From: Bradyrhizobium sp. CSA207
GTDB lineage: Bacteria; Pseudomonadota; Alphaproteobacteria; Rhizobiales; Xanthobacteraceae
DNA: 64,000 nucleotides
NCBI RefSeq assembly: GCF_029051685.1
Contig: NZ_JAACFT010000025.1
Span: forward strand, 62,001-126,000
Direction of reading: 5' to 3'
The notes beneath the pieces are model-generated. The model saw nothing but the letters and a program-made list of their open reading frames with translations, ran no database searches and had not been told where the DNA came from. This document shows positions 53,601-60,241 of this stretch, one piece after another. How positions within the stretch are numbered: the first letter of the stretch is position 1; each line of letters starts with the position of its first letter. The translations under genes and the position numbers were made by a program.

Positions 53601-55846
53601 AATAACGGCTTGATGCCGATCATGGCGTTGGCGGGCGCGACCGGCAGCACCAGCTTGCGCTCGACGGCGCGGCCGCCGGTCTCCACCATGCGGATGAAGA
53701 TCTGTGCCTCCTGCGGACGCGTCGAGGCCGACTGCTTGTCCAGCGTCACCGGGAAAGTGGCGACGCCGTTGGCGTCCGCCTCGGGTAGGTTCTCCAGCGG
53801 CGTGCGCTCGTTCGAGGTGGTCTCCTCGTCGGCGACGCCGAACTGGTAGCCGGCAAAGCCCGGCCGCTCGGTGGCGGGCGCGACCAGCATGTCGCCTTCG
53901 AGCTGGAGGCCGGAGGCCGGCGCGCCATAGAGGAAATGACCGTCGGCCTTGAGCTCAACAGGAGCGTTAGCTTTGATCAGCTTGTCCTTGGCGGACAAGT
54001 CGAATTCGATCCGGTCCGGGACGTAGTCCTCGACCATGAAGGTGGTCTCGCCGACCGAAGAGCTCTTCGGATCGGTGAAGGCGCGCACCCGCCAGGTCCC
54101 GGTCGGGACCGCTGAGTTGAGCGGCACGGACAGCGTGCGGCCGCCGGCGCCCTGGTCGGCCAGCACGGCGCGGCGGAATTCGACGCCATCGGGACGTTCG
54201 ATCACCAGCGTCAGCGGCCCGCCGGTGACGGCGTTGCCCTGCCCGTCGCGCAATAGCGCGGTGAGATAGACCGTCTCGCTGGAGCGGTAGACGCCGCGCT
54301 CGGCATAAACGAAGGCGTCGGCACCTGATGGCACCGCGCGGCCTGCGACGCCGCGATCGGACAGGTCGAAGGCAGAGGTCTTCAGGCTGAGGAAGGCGTA
54401 GTCGGCCTTCTCGCCCGTGACGGTCAGCATTGCCGGCGACAGACCACCCTCGCCGCGCGCCAGCCCCGCCTCGAACAGCACATGGCCGCTGTCGTCTGTC
54501 TTGCGGGTGGCCAAAATCTCGTTGTTGCGGGCGACCAGCCGCACCTCGGCCTTCCCGACCGGATCGGTCGACGCCAGCGAGTTGACGAAGACATGGATGC
54601 CGTCATTGCCGGAATAGGCCGACACCCCGAGGTCGGAGACGATGAACCATTGGGTCGCGAGCTGGTAGTCGTCGTCTGAGCCCGGCCCCTTGGCGGCGGC
54701 GGTCATCACATAGACGCCCGGCTGGAGCTCGCCCAGCGCCTGGTCGACCGGGAATGCGGTGGTGACGTCCTGATTCAGCGTCGTCGCGGTCGCAAGCTCG
54801 CCGGACCAAACCTTGACCCCGCGCTCGCCGCCGAGGTCCGCGAGCTGGTACCTGGACAGCGTCTTCTGGAAGTCGCTGTCGACCACCGTGTTGATGAGGT
54901 TGCGATCGCCGATCCGGAACACGTTGATGTTGACCGCGGGCGTGTTGACGCTGACCACGGGAATGCCGCGCTGGCCGGTCCTGGGCAGCACATAGGCGCG
55001 GCTGGTGAAGCGCACGAACGGCTTGCGGTCGCGCACATAGATGTTGAACTCGGCCGATTTCGGCAGTCCCTCCTTCACAGTCGACGGCAGGCCGGCGCGC
55101 AGATTGACGTTGTAGCGCTCGCCGTGCTTCAGCCCGTCGACGCAGAGCTGCTTGCCTTCGGCCGACAGCGCCGGCTTGTCCTGACCCGCCAGCGCCAGGA
55201 ACGGCGCGAAGTCGGTGCGCTTGGCGAGCTCTTCCGAGAACTGGAAGCAGGCGCGCGGACTGGCCGAGTCCGAATCCACGGTATAGTCGAGCAGCCGGAA
55301 GCCGTACTCGTCGCGCAGCTTCTCATATTGGCCGCGGACGTCGGCGATCTCGCGCATGTCGAGCGACAGCCGCAACGCATCCAGCGCCGGCCGCCACAGC
55401 TTGCGTTCGGCCAGCGATTTTCCGAGCACCGCGAGCGCATCGGCCTCCTCGCCCGGGTTACCGGCGCGCTGATAAGCGATGTAAGAGGCGATCGAGGCAC
55501 GCTCCAGCAGGAAGGTCTGCTCGCTCGAACTCTTCGGCGTGATCTGGAAGATGACCTTGGCCAGCCGCAGCCAGTTGCCGGCATCCTCGGGCGCGGTTGC
55601 GGCGATCTGGCCGAGGACCGACAGGCCGCTGCGGACATCGTTGCGCCGGAAGGCGGCATCGGCGTCGTTGCGCAGCGTCGCGTTGGTCTTGGCGACCGGC
55701 CCCGCCTCGCTCTTGATCTGTGCCTCCAGCTTGATCGCGGAATCGGCGAGATCATCGCGCTTGAAGGCCTTGTCCGCGCCTTGCGCAGCCGCAAGGCCGA
55801 ACGCCAGCGCGGCGCAGAATGTGAGGGCGCGGATCAGACCGATCAT
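50642..55846 (-). CDS. Alpha-2-macroglobulin family protein (YfhM-like)
   Basis: Very large periplasmic protein of 1734 residues thought to trap attacking proteases next to the peptidoglycan. A signal peptide (LIRALTFCAALAFGLAAAQG) starts the chain; macroglobulin domains follow, and the thioester motif YPYGCSEQITSRAMPLLYVN (Cys and Gln in C-x-E-Q) is preserved near residue 1285, followed by the helical thioester-domain repeats and a C-terminal receptor-like domain (VSDYLPAGLEIDNPKLV). No lipobox is seen, so it may be soluble rather than membrane-anchored. The ATG at 55846 follows GGGAG; an upstream open extension to 56053 is not credible. Confidence 0.93.
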   Translation of the reverse strand: MIGLIRALTFCAALAFGLAAAQGADKAFKRDDLADSAIKLEAQIKSEAGPVAKTNATLRNDADAAFRRNDVRSGLSVLGQIAATAPEDAGNWLRLAKVIFQITPKSSSEQTFLLERASIASYIAYQRAGNPGEEADALAVLGKSLAERKLWRPALDALRLSLDMREIADVRGQYEKLRDEYGFRLLDYTVDSDSASPRACFQFSEELAKRTDFAPFLALAGQDKPALSAEGKQLCVDGLKHGERYNVNLRAGLPSTVKEGLPKSAEFNIYVRDRKPFVRFTSRAYVLPRTGQRGIPVVSVNTPAVNINVFRIGDRNLINTVVDSDFQKTLSRYQLADLGGERGVKVWSGELATATTLNQDVTTAFPVDQALGELQPGVYVMTAAAKGPGSDDDYQLATQWFIVSDLGVSAYSGNDGIHVFVNSLASTDPVGKAEVRLVARNNEILATRKTDDSGHVLFEAGLARGEGGLSPAMLTVTGEKADYAFLSLKTSAFDLSDRGVAGRAVPSGADAFVYAERGVYRSSETVYLTALLRDGQGNAVTGGPLTLVIERPDGVEFRRAVLADQGAGGRTLSVPLNSAVPTGTWRVRAFTDPKSSSVGETTFMVEDYVPDRIEFDLSAKDKLIKANAPVELKADGHFLYGAPASGLQLEGDMLVAPATERPGFAGYQFGVADEETTSNERTPLENLPEADANGVATFPVTLDKQSASTRPQEAQIFIRMVETGGRAVERKLVLPVAPANAMIGIKPLFGDKNVAEGDKAEFDVLFVSPEGKTLPRDGLRYELLKMESRYQWYRQNNYWEYEPVKSTSRVADGDVTVAADKPARISLAPRPGRYRLDVKSNDADGPVTSVQFDVGWYSDGSADTPDLLETSIDRPQYASGDTMTVSVNVRSPGKLTINVLGDRLLTTQTIDVKEGTAQVKIPVGKDWGTGAYVVATLRRPLDAAAQRMPGRAIGLKWFGIDKQTRTLAVKLTPPALIRPNAMLKIPVKVDGLNPGEDAKIVIAAVDVGILNLTNYKPPAPDDYYVGQRRLSAEIRDLYGQLIDGMSGTRGQIKSGGDAGAGELQGSPPAQKPLALYSGIVTVGADGAAEVSFDIPEFAGTARVMAVAWTATKLGRANTDVVIRDPVVLTTTLPRFLLNGDRGTVNLEIDNVEGQAGDYVINVSTGGPVKMTGNPATTVKLAAKQRNSFSLAIDATAAGQATLDVDIKGPNGLTLARHYAFDVKAATQVLARRSIRTLAKGESLTLTSDMFSDLVPGTGSVSVSASLSTALDAATILKALDRYPYGCSEQITSRAMPLLYVNELAAGAHLAMDTEVDSRIRDAIERLLARQGSNGSFGLWSAGGDDAWLDAYVTDFLTRAREKGFVVPDVLFKNALDRIRNSVVNGNEPEKDGGRDLAYGLYVLARNGAAPIGDLRYLADTKLSNLATPIAKSQLAAALALVGDRNRAERVYGAALDSLAPKPVLEFGRTDYGSQLRDAAALVSLASEGNAPRATLTQAVSRVETARGLTPYTSTQENAWLVLAARALAKENLSMEIDGQPVKTALYRSYKAATLDGKPLKITNTGDAPVQAVVSVSGSPVTPEPAASNGFKIERSYFTLGGKPADISKVKQNDRFAVVLKITEAKPEYGHIMVSDYLPAGLEIDNPKLVSSGDSGTLDWIEDGEEPEDTEFRDDRFTAAVDRASDSKSVFTVAYVVRAVSPGKYVLPQAYVEDMYNPSRYGRTGTGTVEVRATK

Positions 55847-56232
55847 GATGGACTCCCGGGATCGCGGACGAGGGCCGCGGTGGCATGAAGTGCGCGGAAA
55901 GGTGACGGACTCAAGGCGATGGAACCAAAGGTGCAATTCGTCGCATTCGCCATGGCAAGGCAAGCCCAGAGCTGCCCAAGGACCGCCGGTTAAGCGCCGG
56001 CAGCGGAAAAGATGTACGGGCAAAGCACGTCCGGACCCGGCTATCGGGCACAACGCAGCTTGCCGCCGCGTCGCGAGAAGCCGGCCAACCGCACTCCGCC
56101 GCTCCGCTTTGTCGCTTTGGCGGTGAAAACGGTTCGGTTCAGGCTTGGCGGAGGTGCGGATTTTTCATATGTGCCATGGTAGAAGCCCCCCAGGCCTCAC
56201 GAGAGAAGCCTCGCCAGAGGCCGGCACCAGAC
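55847..56232. other. 386-bp intergenic region upstream of the macroglobulin gene
   Basis: Must contain the promoter of the macroglobulin-pbpC operon. I recognise no gene, repeat, terminator or clear promoter boxes. Composition is GC-rich and unremarkable. Confidence 0.5.
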
Positions 56233-56309
56233 GGTCCCATAGCTCAACTGGATAGAGTAGCGGATTTCTACTCCGCGGGTTGCAGGTTCGAGTCCTGCTG
56301 GGATCGCCA
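56233..56309 (+). tRNA. tRNA-Arg (TCT)
   Basis: A 77-nt cloverleaf: acceptor GGTCCCA pairs with TGGGATC (one G-T pair), D arm AGCTCAACTGGATAGAGTA, anticodon stem-loop GCGGATTTCTACTCCGC with TCT, T arm GCAGGTTCGAGTCCTGC, and encoded CCA. No attachment-site duplicate was noticed downstream in the window. Confidence 0.97.
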
Positions 56310-56380
56310 ATCTCGCCCGGTTCGGGGCCTGACATCATTGTAAAAAAGCGTCTCGCGCCCCGCCCACATCAGGGCCAGCT

Positions 56381-56552
56381 CGTAGGATGGGTAGAGCTCT
56401 CGCGAAACCCATCAAGCTTTTCACCTCTCGGTGCTGACATTCGAGCGAACATGCTTCCCGGTCTGGTGGACAAGCACGCATGACAATGATCGTGGCCACT
56501 CGGCCGACGCGATACGCGCGATGGGTTTCGCAAGGGCTCTACCCATCCTACG
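56381..56552. repeat. Long-spaced inverted repeat (CGTAGGATGGGTAGAGC-type)
   Basis: Left arm 56381-56412 (CGTAGGATGGGTAGAGCTCT then CGCGAAACCCAT) and right arm 56521-56552 (ATGGGTTTCGCAAGGGCTCT then ACCCATCCTACG) are near-perfect inverted copies of about 32 bp separated by about 108 bp of non-coding sequence. It sits between tRNA-Arg and the PLP-like gene, its right arm ending 4 bp before that gene's stop codon. Confidence 0.85.
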
Positions 56553-56555
56553 GGC

Positions 56556-57851
56556 TCATGCGTTGACACGGCTCGCTTGACGCCTCGCCCACCAGCCTGC
56601 AATCGCCGCGGTGAGATCCTCCCACATTTCGCTCGGCAAATCAGGCACCGCCACCCGGACGCTGTACCGATCCGTCATCGCGTCGTGAAACCACTCCGTC
56701 GCGGCGAAGTCGAAACCAAAACTGCCGGCGTGGCGGATTGGGAAGCCCGCGCTATTCAGATCGCAGCTCATGTCTTCGGCGGCTTGCCGCGCGGTCGCCT
56801 CAATGAGGGGACGCTTGCCGCGGAGCGTGACGTAGAGGCCGTGGGTGAAATGCAGCTCGGCCGAACGCGAGGCGAGTTCGGAGGCGAAATAACGCGCGGT
56901 GTGCCGGCCGTTGCGCAAGATCGCTGCGACGCGTTTCTTCGTGAGCGCCCAATAGGCCGCCGTGCCCATGAATGGAGGAAAGTGCGCCGGCAGGGCCGCG
57001 CCGCCGAGAAGCCGCACGGCGTTGCGGGTTTCCGCCGCCAGGCATTCGGACATCAAACGGCTTGCGTTGAGGTCCTTGCCTCTCCAGCGCACGAAGACCG
57101 CAGAGCCGAGCCGGCCGTATTCCACTCCGAGCGAATCCAGCTTGTTGTGACTGCGCACCATCACGACGGGAATTCTCCACCGCCCGGCCCATCTCAGCAC
57201 ACGCCGGATGCGGCCCGATCTGCCGGCGAAACATGTCGTGTCGAAGATCAACAGATCGAGCGCCGAGCCGTCGCAGCGCAGGACCGCTTCGAACGCTCCC
57301 GCGGAGGCGCAGGAATCCAGCAGGAGAATTCGAGGTAGCCCGGCCGGAGCCAACGCGTCGCCCAGCTTGAGTGCGACAAGCCGCAAATGAGCGACAAAGC
57401 GCTCGATCAGTTCCAGCGTCTCGCCGTAGGTGCCCGGCAGCACCAGAATCTCGGCCTTGTCGATGATTTCTGCTGAGGCGAGCAGCAGCGCCGAGATCGC
57501 GGCCATGCCAGAGGCGGTATAGATCGTCTCGCTCGTGCTGCCGGCTTCGTGTTGATAAAACGACGGGCCGCTCACCTTTAGATCCGCGCGCTGGTAGTCG
57601 TAGCTGAACGCGAACGGACCGCTGGCGGGATACGCCGTATGCGACCAGGCCGTCTCGGTCGCGTTCCAATCCTGCAGCGCATGCTCCGCACGCAGCGCCG
57701 CGGCGATCCGGAATTTGGATTTCACGACCTCGTCGACGGATCGCGGACGCGGCAGATGCAACGGGCTTCTCAGGCAATCATTCAGCAGCCCGATTTCCCT
57801 GTGCTTTCGTTCCAGATAGGCCTGAATGGTCTCCATGCGGATCTTGGTCAC
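56556..57851 (-). CDS. PLP-dependent transferase-like protein of unknown function, 431 aa
   Basis: I recognise no named family. The chain nevertheless has the landmarks of a fold-type I PLP enzyme in order: TASGMAAISALLLAS at 112-126 (the cofactor-phosphate turn of Cys/Met-metabolism enzymes), LLIFDTTCFAG with D204 where the pyridine-N aspartate is expected, and VMVRSHNKLDSLG with K237 where the Schiff-base lysine is expected, 33 residues later. The C-terminus is a small domain (RYSVRVAVPDLPSEMWEDLT). No signal or membrane segment. GTG 57851 or ATG 57836 could be the start. It has no operon partner and is flanked by a repeat and tRNA-Arg, so it may be an acquired gene. Confidence 0.7.
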   Translation of the reverse strand: MTKIRMETIQAYLERKHREIGLLNDCLRSPLHLPRPRSVDEVVKSKFRIAAALRAEHALQDWNATETAWSHTAYPASGPFAFSYDYQRADLKVSGPSFYQHEAGSTSETIYTASGMAAISALLLASAEIIDKAEILVLPGTYGETLELIERFVAHLRLVALKLGDALAPAGLPRILLLDSCASAGAFEAVLRCDGSALDLLIFDTTCFAGRSGRIRRVLRWAGRWRIPVVMVRSHNKLDSLGVEYGRLGSAVFVRWRGKDLNASRLMSECLAAETRNAVRLLGGAALPAHFPPFMGTAAYWALTKKRVAAILRNGRHTARYFASELASRSAELHFTHGLYVTLRGKRPLIEATARQAAEDMSCDLNSAGFPIRHAGSFGFDFAATEWFHDAMTDRYSVRVAVPDLPSEMWEDLTAAIAGWWARRQASRVNA

Positions 57852-57959
57852 TGCGCCTGAAGTTCAACGTTTGGCGCGTGAATTGGCTCCAAAAGCCGGC
57901 TCCGGCCTGCCCTGCAACCAAGATCGGTCCGCGAAGTTGTGACAGCACAAGGAGGACAC

Positions 57960-58187
57960 ATGAGCGAAATCAGAGAGCACATGAAGATCATCGGCAAGGA
58001 CGGCGTTCACGTCGGCACCGTCGATCGCGTCGAGGGACAGCGCATCAAGCTGACCAGGAAGGACAGCCCGGAAGGACACAAGGACCATCATCACTACATC
58101 GACAGGAAGTATGTCGGTGCGGTCGAAGGCGATGTCGTCAAACTCTCGCTGAACGCGGACGCCGTCCCGAAGACGGAAGCTGCGTGA
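57960..58187 (+). CDS. DUF2171-family small protein, 75 aa
   Basis: Short protein MSEIREHMKIIGKDGVHVGT then VDRVEGQRIKLTRKD, DHHHYIDRKYVGAVEGDVVK and LSLNADAV, matching DUF2171/PRC-barrel-like small proteins: a five-strand beta-barrel with a His-rich turn. Perfect Shine-Dalgarno AAGGAGGACAC fixes the start. Followed 4 bp later by a strong intrinsic terminator, so it is monocistronic. Often stress-associated in Rhizobiales; that is general knowledge, no stress promoter is visible here. Confidence 0.85.
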   Translation: MSEIREHMKIIGKDGVHVGTVDRVEGQRIKLTRKDSPEGHKDHHHYIDRKYVGAVEGDVVKLSLNADAVPKTEAA

Positions 58188-58191
58188 CATC

Positions 58192-58214
58192 AAAGCCCCT
58201 TCGGGGGCTTTTTG
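58192..58214 (+). terminator. Rho-independent terminator of the DUF2171 gene
   Basis: AAAGCCCC-TTC-GGGGGCTTTTTG: a 7-8-bp GC-rich stem with a tri/tetraloop and a run of five T, starting 4 bp after the stop codon. Confidence 0.92.
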
Positions 58215-58317
58215 CTTGTTCACGATCCGACTCCGCTTCGTTCCCGAAGCACGAATCGTGGTCGCGAAAAAGAGCTCCGCGCATGTCCTAAGACTTGGTT
58301 GCGATGGCGCAGACCAA

Positions 58318-58536
58318 TCATGCGTCGAGGGTCACGAGCATGGGCCGAAACCGGTAGGCATCGATCGCAGCGTTCGACAGCAGCAGCCTGCGCCGCTCGC
58401 CGCTCAGCATCATGCGGTCGATCCGGTTCAGGATGAACCGGGCAGAATCCCTGCGCTCGCCCGTGAGCAGGCCGGACTGGTCGAGATATTTCCAGGCAAT
58501 CTCGAACGATTGCGCGCGCAACTCGGGATCGGTCAT
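58318..58536 (-). CDS. Small protein, 72 aa, under an EcfG-type promoter
   Basis: Reads MTDPELRAQSFEIAWKYLDQ and then SGLLTGERRDSARFILNRID, RMMLSGERRRLLLSNAAIDA; soluble, mostly helical, no recognised family. The ATG at 58536 is supported by the general-stress promoter just upstream: the -10 CGTT at 58548-58545 leaves only 8 nt to the ATG, so the message would be nearly or fully leaderless. A longer open frame upstream (to 58611) crosses the promoter and is unlikely. Confidence 0.65.
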   Translation of the reverse strand: MTDPELRAQSFEIAWKYLDQSGLLTGERRDSARFILNRIDRMMLSGERRRLLLSNAAIDAYRFRPMLVTLDA

Positions 58537-58544
58537 AGCCGCCC

Positions 58545-58569
58545 AACGTCGGCAAGGACCGGAAGTTCC
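58545..58569 (-). promoter_or_regulatory. EcfG (general stress response) promoter
   Basis: GGAAC at 58569-58565 and CGTT at 58548-58545 with a 16-bp spacer, a perfect match to the EcfG consensus GGAAC-N16/17-CGTT of Bradyrhizobium and relatives. It points at the small gene ending at 58318; transcription should start within a few bases of the ATG at 58536. Confidence 0.8.
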
Positions 58570-58671
58570 TGGTTGCGAGCCCGGCCAGGGCAGATGCGCC
58601 GATCTGGTCAAAATTCATGCGCGGCGGAACAACTCCCCGGCGCACTGGTAGTCTGGGCAAGGGAGATCGCC

Positions 58672-58896
58672 ATGAAACAGATCATCGCACTCGCCGCATT
58701 CGCCGTCATGTGCAGCTCCGCTTTCGCCCAAAACACGGGTCCTGCCCCGCAGACAGGCATGGAGAGACCTGAGAACACCAACGGGGCCACGCCCAAGGGC
58801 GCGATGGACACCACCGGCATGAACGTGGATCGCGCCAACCAATCCGAGACCAAGGACAAGAAGGCTACAACCAGGCAGGATCCCAGGAGCAAATAG
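58672..58896 (+). CDS. Small secreted hydrophilic protein, 74 aa
   Basis: Signal peptide MKQIIALAAFAVMCSSAFAQ followed by about 54 hydrophilic, low-complexity residues rich in Thr, Gly, Asn and Lys (NTGPAPQTGMERPENTNGAT, RANQSETKDKKATTRQDPRS). AAGGGAGATCGCC precedes the ATG. Typical of small disordered periplasmic proteins of Bradyrhizobium; no function can be assigned. Confidence 0.7.
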   Translation: MKQIIALAAFAVMCSSAFAQNTGPAPQTGMERPENTNGATPKGAMDTTGMNVDRANQSETKDKKATTRQDPRSK

Positions 58897-58916
58897 CGAG
58901 ACCGATGCGAGGGCTC

Positions 58917-59075
58917 ATGAAGCCGGCAAAGTCGCTCAAGCAGCAGGCGCGTGTGGCCGAGAAGGCTGCCCGGCAAGCCGCCGACGAGTTCGTCGCAGGC
59001 CAGATGAAGGCGCTGGCCTCCGCGTTCCGGGCCCAGGCAAAAATCCTCAAGAAGAAAAAGAAGAAGCCGCCGTAA
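58917..59075 (+). CDS. Small basic protein, 52 aa, poly-Lys C-terminus
   Basis: MKPAKSLKQQARVAEKAARQ followed by AADEFVAGQMKALASAFRAQ and a tail of six lysines. One long basic amphipathic helix, resembling nucleic-acid-binding or chaperone-like peptides. GAGGGCTC gives a suitable Shine-Dalgarno to the ATG at 58917; an ATG four codons earlier (58905) lacks one. Likely co-transcribed with the upstream secreted-protein gene, 20 bp away. Confidence 0.6.
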   Translation: MKPAKSLKQQARVAEKAARQAADEFVAGQMKALASAFRAQAKILKKKKKKPP

Positions 59076-59142
59076 TGCGCGTGCCTTGCGTGGCAATTTG
59101 GAGGTCACGAAAGGTTAGACGATTTCCGATTGAAGCGTTGGG

Positions 59143-59167
59143 GGAACGAACGCGCGACCGGCGCGTT
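59143..59167 (+). promoter_or_regulatory. EcfG (general stress response) promoter of the small RNA
   Basis: GGAAC at 59143-59147 and CGTT at 59164-59167 with exactly 16 bp between, a perfect EcfG match on the plus strand. No open reading frame with a ribosome-binding site follows; an intrinsic terminator follows 50 bp later, so the unit appears non-coding. Confidence 0.8.
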
Positions 59168-59173
59168 GAACAC

Positions 59174-59252
59174 GGGAATGCGTGCTGCCGACTTGCCAGC
59201 CCCGGTCGGCTTTGAAGAACCCCGTGCTTGCCCCCGAGCACGGGGTTTTCTC
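59174..59252 (+). ncRNA. Candidate EcfG-dependent small RNA, about 75-80 nt
   Basis: Bounded by the promoter at 59143-59167 and the terminator at 59218-59250. The expected transcript starts near 59174 and holds two stem-loops: GCCGAC (59187-59192) and GTCGGC (59205-59210) enclosing TTGCCAGCCCCG, then the terminator hairpin enclosing TGCCCCCG. Both loops are C-rich, as in regulatory RNAs that pair with G-rich Shine-Dalgarno sequences; Caulobacter's GsrN is a stress-sigma-controlled RNA with a C-rich loop. Size and 5' end are predictions. An ATG at 59179 exists but has no ribosome-binding site and its frame runs through the terminator. Confidence 0.6.
59218..59250 (+). terminator. Rho-independent terminator of the candidate small RNA
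   Basis: Perfect 11-bp stem AACCCCGTGCT / AGCACGGGGTT with an 8-nt C-rich loop and a following T-rich end (GGTTTTCTC). No gene stop lies within 140 bp upstream, so it is not the end of a protein gene. Confidence 0.9.
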
Positions 59253-59319
59253 ATGCGGCGGTCCGAAGAGCGCCAGCTTACCAGGTATCACAGATGCGGC
59301 CGCCGCCGGCCAGTCGGGA

Positions 59320-59469
59320 TCAGTCCGTCCGGTCGTCGCGCGGATCGCGCGCGAGCAGATGCCAGGCAACAGCCAGCTGGATGAGCTTTTGCCGGTCGTC
59401 GCCCTCGGACGCCGCCGCCCGTTTCATTGCCGCCTCGGCCTCGCGCTGTGGATCGTACTTGTTACACAT
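59320..59469 (-). CDS. Very small protein, 49 aa, function unknown
   Basis: MCNKYDPQREAEAAMKRAAA followed by SEGDDRQKLIQLAVAWHLLA and an Arg/Asp-rich end. One soluble helical hairpin; small proteins of this kind recur in Bradyrhizobium. The start at 59469 lacks a strong Shine-Dalgarno, so the call rests on composition and on the amphipathic pattern. Confidence 0.5.
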   Translation of the reverse strand: MCNKYDPQREAEAAMKRAAASEGDDRQKLIQLAVAWHLLARDPRDDRTD

Positions 59470-59701
59470 GCGGCGGACTCTAGCCGGCCGATCTGGACAA
59501 GGGCGTGGCAGTTTTGTCCGTATGATTCCGGTCTTGTCGCCGGCGAGCCGGCGCGGGCTGCGCCGCACGAAGCGGCGGGCCAAGCTTCAATTCAACGGAG
59601 CTGTGAACTGCGTCACAGTCCAAGCGCCGTGCCTCAGCTAAACGTCATGACAATCCGCGGAGCACGGCAAAGCCTGACACGATATGGGTGGTCTTTCCGT
59701 C

Positions 59702-59860
59702 ATGACAGAAGAAGCAGCAACGGCTGAGATCGCCACGCAACGACAAAGGCCCGACCTGCTCGGCATGACCTTTCTCGGGACCATCGCCATCGTCATGCTG
59801 GCCTGGATCGGCGCCCTGATCTGGGGCGCAATGGCCCTACTGAATTGGCTTGCGTCTTAA
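59702..59860 (+). CDS. Small single-pass membrane protein, 52 aa
   Basis: After a polar N-terminus (MTEEAATAEIATQRQRPDLL) a long hydrophobic helix (TFLGTIAIVMLAWIGALIWG, AMALLNWL) ends the chain. An ATG at 59684 would add six residues; neither start has a clear Shine-Dalgarno. Probably real by its membrane-protein pattern and uninterrupted frame; role unknown. Confidence 0.5.
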   Translation: MTEEAATAEIATQRQRPDLLGMTFLGTIAIVMLAWIGALIWGAMALLNWLAS

Positions 59861-59913
59861 GGCAGGTCACCCCGCCCCTGCTCAAAGCCGCGCGCGTTGC
59901 TGCGGCTCGTGCG

Positions 59914-60006
59914 CTAGAACAGGCAGGGCAACACCTGCACCACCTTGATCCCGCCGCAAACGATCATGGCCCAAAGCGCCACGCTGATCTGGATTGCATC
60001 CAGCAT
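59914..60006 (-). CDS. Possible 30-aa membrane peptide
   Basis: MLDAIQISVALWAMIVCGGI followed by KVVQVLPCLF: one hydrophobic helix with two cysteines. GGGGATGGGAC lies just before the ATG. Short peptides of this kind are often real but unsupported here beyond the ribosome-binding site and composition. Confidence 0.35.
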   Translation of the reverse strand: MLDAIQISVALWAMIVCGGIKVVQVLPCLF

Positions 60007-60187
60007 GTCCCATCCCCGCGAATCGTTTCCCGAAAGTTTTTTCTTTTAAAAGTCGCGTGAAGCGGCAAGAAGTGCCAGCGCTAATTTGAGGCAGTTGTTG
60101 TGCGTTGCCGCAAAGGGCGTCGCACAAACCGGACCATGAGTGCATCGGGTCGATGATTTGCATCGGAGCCGCTTGTCCCTCCGCCAA

Positions 60188-60218
60188 AACACATGAGGCG
60201 GGCACCGGCCCGCCTCAT
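60188..60218 (-). terminator. Rho-independent terminator of the glycine-zipper gene
   Basis: 11-bp stem ATGAGGCGGGC / GCCCGCCTCAT with a 4-nt loop lies 23 bp after the stop of the gene at 60242, and on the minus strand it is followed by GTGTTTTGG, a T-rich end. Confidence 0.8.
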
Positions 60219-60241
60219 TCACTCAGATATCGCCTATAGGC

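Noticed and set aside
58626..58650. Third EcfG-like site before the 74-aa secreted protein
   Set aside because: GGAAC is present, but no CGTT occurs at 16-17 bp spacing.
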